Program-made: the position numbers and the translations under genes | Origin: Streptomyces sp. NBC_01244 | GTDB taxonomy: Bacteria; Actinomycetota; Actinomycetes; Streptomycetales; Streptomycetaceae | Assembly: GCF_035987325.1 (NCBI RefSeq) | Contig: NZ_CP108488.1 | Location: 3,472,001-3,536,000, forward strand | Length of the DNA: 64,000 nt | Direction of reading: 5' to 3' | The notes under the pieces: generated by a model | Seen by the model: the letters and a program-made list of their open reading frames with translations, nothing else | Told to the model about the DNA's origin: nothing | Databases searched by the model: none | Part shown: positions 19,984 to 28,545 of the stretch, piece after piece | Position numbering within the stretch: the first letter of the stretch is position 1 | Layout: each line of letters starts with the position of its first letter

Positions 19984-20306
19984 ATGCGAAGAATGCCCAA
20001 TTTAGGAGCATTTTTGAAGCTTATACGTCCTCTGCGCGCCGAGCGCTACTCCAGCGGCACATCCCGGACACTGCGGACGAGTGGGGCGCAGGCATAACGA
20101 GTGCACAACACCCAGGGCGCCACGGCGCAAAAGCGGTGCGAGAATCGCACCTGCCTGCGATTATCGGGACCGCTTCACCGAACCTCCACATCGTGGCACG
20201 CGAGTGAAGCAACCGGGACAAGGCAACCGGAGCCCTATCCTTGACCCGGCACGGACCAAAGCCCCACCCCCGTCCAGGGGCTCCAGGCCACCACGGCCAC
20301 CTTCCG
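19984..20306. other. Intergenic region upstream of dynA and tRNA-Arg
   Basis: No convincing gene is seen in these 323 bases. It must hold the dynA promoter (minus strand) and the tRNA promoter (plus strand; a TATCCT box at 20236-20241 is a candidate -10). Local base composition near 19990-20040 is unusually AT-rich for this window, as expected of a promoter. Confidence 0.5.
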
Positions 20307-20379
20307 GCCCCCGTAGCTCAGTGGATAGAGCAGGTGCCTTCTAAGCACTTGGCCGCAGGTTCGAGTCCTGCCGGGGGCA
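20307..20379 (+). tRNA. tRNA-Arg (anticodon TCT)
   Basis: A full cloverleaf can be drawn: acceptor stem 20307-20313 with 20372-20378, D-arm GCTC...GAGC, anticodon stem GGTGC/GCACT (one G-U pair) with loop CTTCTAA and anticodon TCT at 20340-20342, and T-arm GCAGG-TTCGAGT-CCTGC. The length is 73 bases, the discriminator base is A, and CCA is not encoded. It reads AGA codons, which are rare in Streptomyces. A terminator follows 20 bases later. Confidence 0.96.
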
Positions 20380-20398
20380 CTTTCACCGTCCCAGCCCG

Positions 20399-20421
20399 AA
20401 GCCCTCCCCCGCGGAGGGCTT
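20399..20421 (+). terminator. Terminator of tRNA-Arg
   Basis: A 9-base inverted repeat (20399-20407 and 20413-20421), 20 bases after the tRNA, is followed by a few T residues. Confidence 0.75.
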
Positions 20422-20493
20422 TCGTGCAGGTCAGGGCACCTTAGCGCCGACGCCGTAGCGGCGGCGTAAGCCCCGGCACCCCGATACGCCGAA

Positions 20494-20523
20494 GCCCCGG
20501 AGCCCCCTGGGGGAGTCCGGGGC
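20494..20523 (-). terminator. Terminator of the SARP gene
   Basis: An 8-base inverted repeat (20494-20501 and 20516-20523), with further C/G pairing inside, lies 13 bases after the SARP stop on the minus strand. Confidence 0.65.
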
Positions 20524-20535
20524 GAAGCCGGCAGG

Positions 20536-21456
20536 TCAGCCGAACGGACCGCGGCGGGCCAGCGGGAGCCGCGGGGTGGGGACGAATTCGTCCTCCGCCG
20601 CCCCGCTGTCCTGGCGCAGGGCCGACATCACCATCAGCTGCGGGTCCTGGAGCAGCAGTCGCGCGTGGAGTGCCCGCAGGGCCGAGCCCGGCTCGACGCC
20701 GAGCTCCTGGACCACACGGGCGCGCTGGACCCCGTACACCGTCAGCGCCTCGTTGCCCCGGTCCGAGCGGTAGAGCGCGAGCATCAGCAGCCACAGGAAG
20801 CGCTCCCGCAGCGGGTACTTGTCCACCGCGTAGTACAGGTACGGAACGGCGTTGCGGTGCCTGCCCAGCTCCAGTTCCAGCTCGGCGCGCACCTCCATGT
20901 CGGCCAGGAAGCGCTCTTGGCGGTAGAGCCGTTCACGGTCGAGCATGGGCCCCTCGAGCCCTTCCGCGAGCGGCCCCGTGGACATGGTGCGCGCCTTTTC
21001 CAGCAGCCCGACCGCCTGCAGGATCTCGCCCTTGCGCGCGGCGGCTATGCCTGCGGCCGCCAGCCGTTCGTACTCGTAGAGATCCACTTCGGAGTCGCCG
21101 ATGTCCATCCGGTAGCCGCCGGAAGACCACTCCAGGACGACTCCCCGGTCGCCGCCCTTGCCGCCCCCGTCGGCCGACAACAGGCCGCGCAGGCCCGAGA
21201 CGGACTTCTGGATCAGGTTCTTCGCGTAGGCCGGATAGTCCTCCCCCCAGAGGGCCTCGATCAGCTGATCGACACCGGTCTCCAGACCGGGCCTGAGTAA
21301 CAGCACTGCCAGCAGGGCCCGTTGCTTGGGCGGACCCAGCTCCAGGACCTTCGTTCCCCGATTGGTCTGCAGCGGTCCGAGGAGACGGAACCGCAGTCGC
21401 GACGAGCATCCGTCGCCTTCCTTGAAGCCGCGCTCGCGCAGCAATACACCAGACAT
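20536..21456 (-). CDS. SARP-family transcriptional activator (small, BTAD type) with a TTA codon
   Basis: The product is about 306 residues. ATG at 21456 was chosen because GGGGGAG lies 6 bases upstream. Residues 18-105 form the OmpR-like winged helix of SARPs (FRLLGPLQTNRG...LGPPKQRALLAVLLLRPG...LWGEDYP); residues 110-260 form the bacterial transcriptional activation domain. There is no NB-ARC or TPR extension, so it is a small SARP like ActII-ORF4 or RedD. Leu53 is encoded by TTA (21298-21300 on the minus strand), the only TTA I noticed in the window, implying dependence on the bldA tRNA. It is divergent from the afsA operon, its most likely target. SARPs activate secondary-metabolite genes. 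Confidence 0.88.
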   Translation of the reverse strand: MSGVLLRERGFKEGDGCSSRLRFRLLGPLQTNRGTKVLELGPPKQRALLAVLLLRPGLETGVDQLIEALWGEDYPAYAKNLIQKSVSGLRGLLSADGGGKGGDRGVVLEWSSGGYRMDIGDSEVDLYEYERLAAAGIAAARKGEILQAVGLLEKARTMSTGPLAEGLEGPMLDRERLYRQERFLADMEVRAELELELGRHRNAVPYLYYAVDKYPLRERFLWLLMLALYRSDRGNEALTVYGVQRARVVQELGVEPGSALRALHARLLLQDPQLMVMSALRQDSGAAEDEFVPTPRLPLARRGPFG

Positions 21457-21474
21457 TTCTACTCCCCCAAGTAA

Positions 21475-21489
21475 AACCTTCGTAAGGCT
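21475..21489. promoter_or_regulatory. Candidate signal-receptor operator upstream of the SARP gene
   Basis: AACCTTCGTAAGGCT is an imperfect palindrome (ACCTT/AAGGCT halves) in the SARP leader, 18 bases upstream of its ATG. It resembles the ACCTTC...GAAGGT type operators bound by TetR-family receptors of the furan (methylenomycin) type. That resemblance is from memory and the match is imperfect. The rest of the 290-bp SARP-afsA spacer shows only a weak TTGACG box at 21556-21561 and no gene. Confidence 0.35.
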
Positions 21490-21746
21490 AGGCATTACCG
21501 GCTGGTTCTCGCCGTCCGAAGAACGGATGAGAGGGAGGTCACATCATGCAACGTCTTGACGCCGTCCAATAGTTGAGATTTACGGAGGGCGTGCGTCCGC
21601 GACGGCGGCGCACCAAGTGCCGTCCCACACCCGGTCTGACGTGGTGCGGAGGCCGTCCCGTGGACGGTCAGCGATTACTCCAGCGGCTCGTCAAACCCCG
21701 TCCTCCAAGGTGAGCCGGTCCCCGCTCTCGCCTTTTGGAGAAATCG

Positions 21747-22730
21747 ATGACCGGTCCAGCGCAGCAGGACGAGCTCCGTTCCGCACTCAGATACGACAGC
21801 ACCGTCCCCCGTGCCATGGTCCACCGCGCCGCGATCGCCGAGGTCTTTCTGACCGATTCCCGCCGGGTATCGGATCAAACCGATACGTACGAAGTGGCGG
21901 CCCAGCTGCCCCGCGCCCACATCATGGGCGAGCAGTCGGGCACGCACGACTTCCTCCTGCTGATCGAAATGCTGCGGCAGGCCGGCGTGTTCCTCGCCCA
22001 CACCTATGAGGACGTCCCCCTGGACGAGTCCTTCATATTCCGCCACCTGCAGACCGAGGTACGGGACCAGTCGGCCCTGCGCACCGGTGACCGGCCGGCC
22101 CGCGCGGTCGCCACCCTCACCGTCCTCCCGCAGCGCAAGCGCAACGGCCGGGTACAGGCCATCGACTTCTCCGGCTCGCTGGCCATCGAGGACAGGGACG
22201 CGCTCAAGTGCAGCGGCGGCCTGGCCTTCTTCACCCGCGGCGTCTACCACGCGCTGCGCGCGCGCCGCCGCAGCACTCTGGCGGACACCATCGGCGTCCT
22301 CCCCACCCATGTGGCCGCCGCCCCCGCCTCGGTGGGCCGCCGCGATCCGTACAACGTGGTGATCACCCAGCCCCTCGCCGCCGGGGAGAGCGCGTTCGCC
22401 GCCACCGTGCTCTCCGACACGACGCACCCCCACCTCTTCGACCACCAGCTCGACCACGTTCCCGGCAACCTCCTGCTGGAAGCCGCCCGGCAGCTGGCCG
22501 CGGCCTCCGTGTCCTCGCTGCACGCCATCTCGGCGCACGGTCTCCAGGTGACCTCGATGGACGCGCAGTTCCAGGAGTTCGCGGAACTCGACCTCCAGAC
22601 CCGTGCCGTGGCCCGCGTGGAGCAGTTCCGGCTGAACGAGTCGCTCGGCAGGCTGGTCGTCCCGGTCTTGGTGGACATCCTCCAGCAGGGCCGCGTCGTC
22701 GCCTCGTTCCGCCTGGAGGTGGCCCAGTGA
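21747..22730 (+). CDS. AfsA-family signal-molecule synthase (A-factor biosynthesis type)
   Basis: The product is about 327 residues; ATG 21747 follows a TTGGAG ribosome site. Two hotdog-like AfsA repeats are visible: HIMGEQSGTHDFLLLIEMLRQAGVFLAH (near 65) and HLFDHQLDHVPGNLLLEAARQLA (near 230). The second is a close match to the AfsA consensus. AfsA enzymes condense a beta-ketoacyl-ACP with dihydroxyacetone phosphate, giving the butenolide phosphate precursor of gamma-butyrolactones, butenolides or furans that act as hormones. It is the first gene of a coupled operon; the next start overlaps its stop by 4 bases. No receptor gene (ArpA type) lies in this window. Confidence 0.9.
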   Translation: MTGPAQQDELRSALRYDSTVPRAMVHRAAIAEVFLTDSRRVSDQTDTYEVAAQLPRAHIMGEQSGTHDFLLLIEMLRQAGVFLAHTYEDVPLDESFIFRHLQTEVRDQSALRTGDRPARAVATLTVLPQRKRNGRVQAIDFSGSLAIEDRDALKCSGGLAFFTRGVYHALRARRRSTLADTIGVLPTHVAAAPASVGRRDPYNVVITQPLAAGESAFAATVLSDTTHPHLFDHQLDHVPGNLLLEAARQLAAASVSSLHAISAHGLQVTSMDAQFQEFAELDLQTRAVARVEQFRLNESLGRLVVPVLVDILQQGRVVASFRLEVAQ

Positions 22731-23401
22731 CCTCCCGTCACATCACCACCGTCGTGGTCGACTACGGCGGCGTCCTGACCAATCCGCTGCAGGAGACCTT
22801 CGCGGCCTTCGCCGCGGCCGTGAACGTGCCGCTCCCCGAGCTCCAGGGGGCCTTCGCGCGTGCGGCGCAGCGCTACGGCCGCAACCCCATGGCGGACCTG
22901 GAGACCGCTTCGTGCACCGAGCGCGAGATGGTCGAGCGGATCCTCGCCGAACTGCCCGGCAGGACGTACGCGCAGGTGCTCGGCGACCAGGAGTTCGGCG
23001 AGGTGTGGTTCCGCGTCCGGACCCTCAACGAGCGGCTGATGCGGTTCCTGCGCGAACTGCGCGGGAACGGCTACCGGACCGCCCTGCTCACCAACAACGT
23101 CGTGGAATGGGGGCCGCGCTGGCGCGCCCAGCTCCCGGTGGACGAGCTCTTCGACGCCGTCGTCGACTCCTCGGCCGAGGGCGTGCGCAAGCCCGATCCC
23201 CAGATCTACCGGCGGCTGCTGGAGCGGCTGCCCGCGGCGGCCCACGAGTGCCTGTTCCTCGACGACCTCGAGGAGAACTGCCAGACCGCCGCGGACCTCG
23301 GCATGCTCGCGGTCCACTTCACCAGCACCGACGAGGCCATCGACCAGATCGTGGACCTGCTGCGTTCTCGCGGCGGCTCCTATGCCAGGAGCCTCGTATG
23401 A
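22727..23401 (+). CDS. HAD-family hydrolase, probable phosphatase of signal biosynthesis
   Basis: The product is about 224 residues, with GTG 22727 in a GTGA overlap with the afsA homolog. HAD motifs: VVVDYGGVLTN (motif I), ALLTNNV (motif II, Thr), GVRKPDPQIY (motif III, Lys) and FLDDLEENC (motif IV). Motif I is D-x-G rather than the D-x-D of classic phosphatases, so the general acid Asp is missing; many DYGGVL-type family members are still called phosphatases. AfsA pathways need a dephosphorylation step, done by MmfP/SrrP-type enzymes, and this gene is well placed for it. Whether this variant is active is unproven. Confidence 0.82.
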   Translation: MTSRHITTVVVDYGGVLTNPLQETFAAFAAAVNVPLPELQGAFARAAQRYGRNPMADLETASCTEREMVERILAELPGRTYAQVLGDQEFGEVWFRVRTLNERLMRFLRELRGNGYRTALLTNNVVEWGPRWRAQLPVDELFDAVVDSSAEGVRKPDPQIYRRLLERLPAAAHECLFLDDLEENCQTAADLGMLAVHFTSTDEAIDQIVDLLRSRGGSYARSLV

Positions 23402-25107
23402 CGCAGACGGACACCGTTCTGATCGTGGGGGCCGGGCCCACCGGCCTCACCACGGCCTGCACGCTGCTCCAGCACGGAGTGGACTGCCGGGTGATCGACC
23501 GCAGGAAGGGCCCGGCCAGCGAGCCCAAGGCGCTCATCCTGTGGAGCGGCGCGCTGGAGGTACTGCGGCGCATCGACGTCGCGGACGCGCTGGAGAAGCG
23601 CTCGCTGCCGCTGTCCGGGGCCTCGTACTGGTCCAACGGCCGGCGCACCGGCGGGGTCCGCTTCGGCGCGCTGGCCGACACGGCGTTCCCCAACCCGCTG
23701 TGCGTGCCGCAGTCGGTCACCGAGGGCGTGCTGTACGACCGGCTGCTCAGACTCGGCGGCGACGTCGAGTGGGACACCGAGCTCGCCGAGGCCCGGATCA
23801 CCGGACCCACCACTTCGGTCACCCTCTCGGTTCCCGGTACGGGCTCCCCCGCCCCCTTCTCGCCGCAGTGGCTGGTGGGTGCCGACGGCACGCACAGCAA
23901 GGTGCGCGAGGCCGCCGGGATCTCCTTCGAGGGCAGTACGTACGCGCGTGACTTCCTGCTGGGCGACGGCGAGTTCAGCGGTGGCCTGCCCGAGGGCGAG
24001 GCCCAATACCACCTCACCCCCGAGGGGGTGCTGGTCGTCGTACCGCTGCCCGGCGGCGGGCACCGCGTCTTCTTCGACCGGGATGCCACGGGGGAGGTAC
24101 GACCGCCGTCCGAATCGGATCTCCAGGAGCTGCTGACGGCCCGCGGCCCGACGGGCTGGAGGCTCGACTCCACCTGGTGGCGCAGCACCTTCCGGGTCCA
24201 CACCAAGGTGGCCGGGACGTTCCGCGCCGGCCCGGTCTTCCTCGCCGGGGACGCCGCCCACTGCCACAGCCCGGCCGGCGGGCAGGGCCTCAACACCGGG
24301 GTGCAGGACGGTTTCAACCTGGGCTGGAAACTGGCCGCGGTGATCCACGGCGCGGATCCGGCGCTGCTGGACAGCTACGAGGCGGAGCGGCGGCCCGCCG
24401 CCCTGCGGGCGCTGCGCAACTCCGACCGCCAGACCCGGCTGTGGATGCTGCGCAGTGGCCCCAAGCGGGTGCTGCGGGACACCCTGCTGAAGGTGGCCAC
24501 GGCCACCGGCGCGCTGGACCGCAAGATCGTTCCCGAACTGGCCCAGCTCGATCCCGGTCTGGAATCGAGCCCGGCGGTCCCGGGCGCGCTGCCGAAGGCG
24601 GACCCCCGGAACGCCACGGGCGCCGCGGGCACCAAGAACGCCAGGAACGCCAGGAACGCCAAGGGTCCGCGCCTGCTGCGGCCCGGAGTGCGGCTGCCCG
24701 ACACCCCGTGGCAGCCGCTGCACGGTACGGGGGCGCCGTCACTGCACGAGTTCCTCGCGGCCGGCCGGCACGCGCTGCTCGTCATCCAGGGGGGTGACGC
24801 CGACCTCGCCGAGGCCACCGCCCAGGAGGCCGCCGAGCTGGCGGCCCGCTCGGCGGTGGGTGCCCGCACGGACGTGGTGCTGCTCACCGACCACAGGCCC
24901 CGGGGCGAGTGGGACGCCTCGGTCCCGTACAGCCGGGCCGTGGACGTCGGCCGGAAGCTGACCGCACTGGCCGAAGCCGACCAGCGCCCGCTGGTCATCT
25001 ACGTACGTCCGGACGGCGCGGTCGGCGCGTGGTCCTCGCACCCCGATCTGACGCTGCTGGCGGCAGGGGTGTCCGTACTCGGCTCCGCCGTGGAAAGCGT
25101 GGCGTGA
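23398..25107 (+). CDS. FAD-dependent aromatic-type monooxygenase
   Basis: The product is about 569 residues, starting in an ATGA overlap with the HAD gene. The N-terminal dinucleotide fold has GAGPTGLTTA (11-20); the second FAD motif is FLAGDAAHCHSPAGGQGLNTG (near 280), typical of group A flavin monooxygenases (PheA/TfdB/UbiH type). A thioredoxin-like C-terminal domain (about 430-569) completes the fold. At about 415-425 a Pro/Ala-rich linker holds a NAR-NAR-NAK repeat from a 9-base tandem repeat. In this operon it could oxidise the butenolide or a side chain. The natural substrate cannot be read. Confidence 0.85.
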   Translation: MTQTDTVLIVGAGPTGLTTACTLLQHGVDCRVIDRRKGPASEPKALILWSGALEVLRRIDVADALEKRSLPLSGASYWSNGRRTGGVRFGALADTAFPNPLCVPQSVTEGVLYDRLLRLGGDVEWDTELAEARITGPTTSVTLSVPGTGSPAPFSPQWLVGADGTHSKVREAAGISFEGSTYARDFLLGDGEFSGGLPEGEAQYHLTPEGVLVVVPLPGGGHRVFFDRDATGEVRPPSESDLQELLTARGPTGWRLDSTWWRSTFRVHTKVAGTFRAGPVFLAGDAAHCHSPAGGQGLNTGVQDGFNLGWKLAAVIHGADPALLDSYEAERRPAALRALRNSDRQTRLWMLRSGPKRVLRDTLLKVATATGALDRKIVPELAQLDPGLESSPAVPGALPKADPRNATGAAGTKNARNARNAKGPRLLRPGVRLPDTPWQPLHGTGAPSLHEFLAAGRHALLVIQGGDADLAEATAQEAAELAARSAVGARTDVVLLTDHRPRGEWDASVPYSRAVDVGRKLTALAEADQRPLVIYVRPDGAVGAWSSHPDLTLLAAGVSVLGSAVESVA

Positions 25108-27470
25108 TGCTGAGGCTCCTCGGCGCGCACATCGTGCGCCGGCCATGGCTGTTCCTGGTGGCGGCCCTCGTGCTGGTCCTGGACGCCCTGCTGCTCGGGG
25201 CGGACCTCCCCGACCGGCTCGGCAACGGCGGCACCACGGACCCCGGTTCGGAATCGGCGCGCGTACAGCGCGTACTGGAGGCGCACTACCCGGAACAGCA
25301 GCCCAATCTCGTCCTGCTGGTGTCCGTACCGGAGGGGGCGCAGGTCGACGACCGCGCGTTCGCCGCGCAGGGCGCCGCGCTGGCCGAGCGGCTGGCCTTC
25401 GAGAAGCCGGTCGTCGGTGTCGTCTCGTACTGGCAGACCGGGCTCGCCGAGCTGCGCTCCCACGACGGCCGGCAGGCGGTGATCGCCGCCCGCATCGAGG
25501 GCGACGAGAAGCGGGCCCGCGCGGCGCTGGAGGAACTGGCGCCCCGGTTCCGCGGCGAGCAAGGCGCGAAGGGCGCGAAGGGCGAGCAGAGCACGGAGGG
25601 TGCGGAGGGCGAGCAGAGCGAGAGAGGCGTGCAGGGCGGACTGACGGTGCGGATCACCGGCCCGCTCGCCGTGCAGAACGAGATCCAGAGCACCGTGGCC
25701 GAAGACCTGGCCCGCTCCGAGCTGATCGCCCTGCCGCTCACCCTGATCGTCCTGGTCTGGGTCTTCGGCGGGGTGCTCGCCGCGGCGCTGCCGGTCGTGG
25801 TGGGCCTGATCACCGTCCTCGCCACGGGCGCGGTGCTGCGCGTCATCACCGGCTTCACCGACGTGTCGGTCTTCGCCCAGAACCTCACCACGGCGCTGGG
25901 CCTCGGCCTGGCCATCGACTACGCGCTGCTGATCGTGCGCAGGTTCCGCGAGGAGCTGGACGCCGGGCTGGTCCCCGGGGAGGCGGTGCTGCGCACCGTG
26001 CGCACCGCCGGCCGGACCGTCCTGTTCTCGGCGCTGACCGTGGCGGTCGCCCTGGCGGCGATGCTCGTCTTCCCGCTCTACTTCCTGCGCTCCCTCGCCT
26101 ACGCGGGGATCACGGTGGTGCTGGTCTCGGCCCTCACCGCGCTGACGGTGCTGCCCGCGGTGCTGGCACTGCTGGGGCGCCGGGTGGACGCGCTGACGGT
26201 GCGTCGCAGGGGGCGCAGGGACGCGCCGCCGTCCAAGGGGCGGGTGACGGAGCTGGTGATGCGCCGTGCGCCGCTGGTCACGGTGGCGGTGACGGGCATC
26301 CTGCTGGTGTTGGGACTGCCGTTCCTGAACGCCCGGTTCGGCACCGCCGACCACCGTCAGCTTCCTGCCGCGAGCGAGTCGCGGATCGCCCAGGAAACCC
26401 TGCGCGAGGACTTCGACGACCTTCCCGAGGGTTCGATACCGGTCCTGTTGCGTACGGGCGGAGCCTCCTCCGCCGAGGCGCGGGCCACCGCGGACCGGAT
26501 CGCCGGGAAGCTGTCCGCTCTCGCCGGGGTGACCCGGGTCGAGTCCTCGGCCGGCACCTACCGCGACGGCGTCCGCTCCGAGGTCCCCTCGCCCGCCGAC
26601 TCCGGTCGCAGGACGGCGGGTTACGACCTGCTGACGGTGGTGGCCGAGGACGACACGGCCGCGACCTCGGCCGCCCACCAGGAGCTCGTGGGCCGGCTGC
26701 GCCACGCGTCCGGGTCCGACGGTGCGTCCGTGGGCGGTCCGGCGGCCGAGGTGGTGGACAGCAAGGCGGCCATCGGCCGGGGCCTGGTCCCCGCCCTCGG
26801 CTTCATCCTGGTCGGCACCCTGCTGCTGGTCTTCCTGATGACCGGGAGCCTGGCGCTGCCGCTGCTGACGATCGCGCTCAACGGCCTCAGCCTGACCGCC
26901 ATGTTCGGCGCGGTGGTGTGGGTGTTCCAGGAAGGCGGGTTGTCCGGGCTGCTGGGCTTCACCGCGACGGGGGACGTGGAGGCGACCCTTCCGGTCCTGA
27001 TGTTCTGCGTGGCCTTCGGCCTGTCCATGGACTACGGGGTCTTCCTCGTCGCCCGGATCAAGGAGCACTTCGACCGGACCGGCGACCACCGGGAGTCGGT
27101 GCTGCACGGCATGCGCACGACCGGCGGGCTGATCACCGCGGCCGCCGTGGTCCTCAGCGTGGTGTTCGTTTCCATCGGCCTGTCGCGCATCACCAACACC
27201 AAGATGCTCGGCCTCGGTGTCGCGCTGGCCGTGCTGGTGGACGCCCTCGTCGTACGGACCCTGCTGGTCCCGGCGGTGCTGGCACTGCTGGGCCGTCGCG
27301 CCTGGTGGGCACCCGCCCCGCTGCGCCGGATCCACCGCCGCCTCGGACTGCGCGAGGAGCCCGAGCCGCTCTCCGCGGGCTCCCCCCAGGCCTCCGACTC
27401 CCCGGACGCCCAAGCATCCCCGGACGGCCCTGAAAGGACTGCGCATGACCGCGAACCCGCCGCCCTCTGA
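25107..27470 (+). CDS. MMPL-family RND exporter (first of two in the operon)
   Basis: The product is about 787 residues; the ATG sits in a TGATG overlap with the monooxygenase stop. The MMPL pattern is two halves, each with a transmembrane helix, a large outside domain and five helices. Motifs GLGLAIDYALLIVRRFREEL and FGLSMDYGVFLVARIKEHF carry the conserved Asp-Tyr pairs of the proton relay. Residues about 150-178 of the first outside loop have Gly-X-Y repeats (GEQ GAK GAK GEQ), collagen-like. MMPL proteins export lipids and lipophilic metabolites, so export of the signal or its precursor is the simple reading. The end overlaps the SDR gene by 26 bases. Confidence 0.88.
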   Translation: MLRLLGAHIVRRPWLFLVAALVLVLDALLLGADLPDRLGNGGTTDPGSESARVQRVLEAHYPEQQPNLVLLVSVPEGAQVDDRAFAAQGAALAERLAFEKPVVGVVSYWQTGLAELRSHDGRQAVIAARIEGDEKRARAALEELAPRFRGEQGAKGAKGEQSTEGAEGEQSERGVQGGLTVRITGPLAVQNEIQSTVAEDLARSELIALPLTLIVLVWVFGGVLAAALPVVVGLITVLATGAVLRVITGFTDVSVFAQNLTTALGLGLAIDYALLIVRRFREELDAGLVPGEAVLRTVRTAGRTVLFSALTVAVALAAMLVFPLYFLRSLAYAGITVVLVSALTALTVLPAVLALLGRRVDALTVRRRGRRDAPPSKGRVTELVMRRAPLVTVAVTGILLVLGLPFLNARFGTADHRQLPAASESRIAQETLREDFDDLPEGSIPVLLRTGGASSAEARATADRIAGKLSALAGVTRVESSAGTYRDGVRSEVPSPADSGRRTAGYDLLTVVAEDDTAATSAAHQELVGRLRHASGSDGASVGGPAAEVVDSKAAIGRGLVPALGFILVGTLLLVFLMTGSLALPLLTIALNGLSLTAMFGAVVWVFQEGGLSGLLGFTATGDVEATLPVLMFCVAFGLSMDYGVFLVARIKEHFDRTGDHRESVLHGMRTTGGLITAAAVVLSVVFVSIGLSRITNTKMLGLGVALAVLVDALVVRTLLVPAVLALLGRRAWWAPAPLRRIHRRLGLREEPEPLSAGSPQASDSPDAQASPDGPERTAHDREPAAL

Positions 27471-28545
27471 GCCGGCCCCGCAGTACCCGGCGCTGGGCGC
27501 CGTGCTGGTCACCGGAGCCACCGGGCTGCTCGGCCACGCCGTCGTCGCCCGGCTGCTCGCCGCCGGGGCCGAGGTGACGGCGGTGGTCCGGAACGCGGAA
27601 CGCGCCGCGTCGCTGCTGCCCGGCCATCCCGCGCTGCGGCTGGTCGTCGGGGACGTCACCGACATCGACAGCTACGCCGTCGCCCTGCACGGGATGGACG
27701 CCGTGATCCACACGGCCGCGTACTTCCGCGAGTACTACCAGCCGGGCCACGACCTCGACCTGCTGCACCGCACCAACGTGGACGCGGTGGAGGAGCTGCT
27801 GAAGGCGGCGGTCGACGCCGAGGTGCCCACGGTGGTGCAGACGAGCTCCATCGCCGTGCTGGGCGGCGGCGACGTCCGCTCGCCCGCGGACGAGCAGACC
27901 CCGAACGGCGACCCCGACCGGGGGAACCACTACCGCGCGAGCAAGATCCGCGCGGAGCGGATGATCGACGGCTTCGGCGAGAAGTACGGGCTGCGGGTGC
28001 CGCTCGTACTGCCCGGCTGGATGTGGGGCCCCGGGGACTCCGGACCCACTTCGGCGGGGCGGCTCTTCCTCGCGGTGGCGCGCGGCGAGATCAAGGCGCT
28101 GCCCGCTGCGGGCAACCACCTGGTGGACGCCCGCGACGTGGCCGCCGTCTGCGTCGCCGCGGCCGCGCTCGGGACCGGCGGCCGGCGCTACATCGCGGGC
28201 GGCAGCTGGTACCCGCTGCACGAGATCTGCGCCGCCGTGGTGCGGGCGACCGGCACCGGGACGGTGCCGCGCAAGCTGCCCTCGGGGGCCGCGATGACCA
28301 TCGCCTCGGTCCTGGAGTGGCAGGCGAAGGTGCGCGGGGCATCGCCCGTCGCCACCCGGGCCGGCATGCGGACGCTGCTCGAAGGACACCACCGGAGGGT
28401 TTCCTCCGCCCGCGCCATCGACGAACTCGGCGCGAGTTTCCGCCCGTTGGAACAGACCGTCACGGACCAGACCGCCTGGCTCCGCGCGCGAGGAGAACTG
28501 CCGGCCGCCCCTGCGGCGCCGGCGCGAAAGCTGAGGAGTGCATGA
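27445..28545 (+). CDS. Extended SDR, NAD(P)-dependent epimerase/dehydratase-like reductase
   Basis: The product is about 366 residues with ATG 27445 inside the end of the MMPL gene. TGATGLLG (NAD(P) binding) lies near residues 23-30, HTAAYF follows, and the catalytic YxxxK reads YRASK (near 164-168). The fold matches dihydroflavonol-4-reductase and hydroxysteroid dehydrogenase-like SDRs. A keto reduction is a known late step in gamma-butyrolactone synthesis (for example BarS1 in virginiae butanolide), so it may set the side-chain hydroxyl here. That is inference from context. Its stop overlaps the next start by 4 bases. Confidence 0.85.
   Translation: MTANPPPSEPAPQYPALGAVLVTGATGLLGHAVVARLLAAGAEVTAVVRNAERAASLLPGHPALRLVVGDVTDIDSYAVALHGMDAVIHTAAYFREYYQPGHDLDLLHRTNVDAVEELLKAAVDAEVPTVVQTSSIAVLGGGDVRSPADEQTPNGDPDRGNHYRASKIRAERMIDGFGEKYGLRVPLVLPGWMWGPGDSGPTSAGRLFLAVARGEIKALPAAGNHLVDARDVAAVCVAAAALGTGGRRYIAGGSWYPLHEICAAVVRATGTGTVPRKLPSGAAMTIASVLEWQAKVRGASPVATRAGMRTLLEGHHRRVSSARAIDELGASFRPLEQTVTDQTAWLRARGELPAAPAAPARKLRSA

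Noticed and set aside
20021..20221. Small minus-strand frame of 66 codons upstream of dynA
   Set aside because: No ribosome site, no domain, and coding bias does not match neighbours.
20307..20400. Attachment site at the tRNA-Arg gene
   Set aside because: No second copy of the 3' end was seen in the window and no integrase gene is present.
24999..27665. Long open frame (888 codons) on the minus strand across the first MMPL gene
   Set aside because: Composition is His/Gln/Arg/Gly-rich with no domain; the plus-strand MMPL protein is clear.
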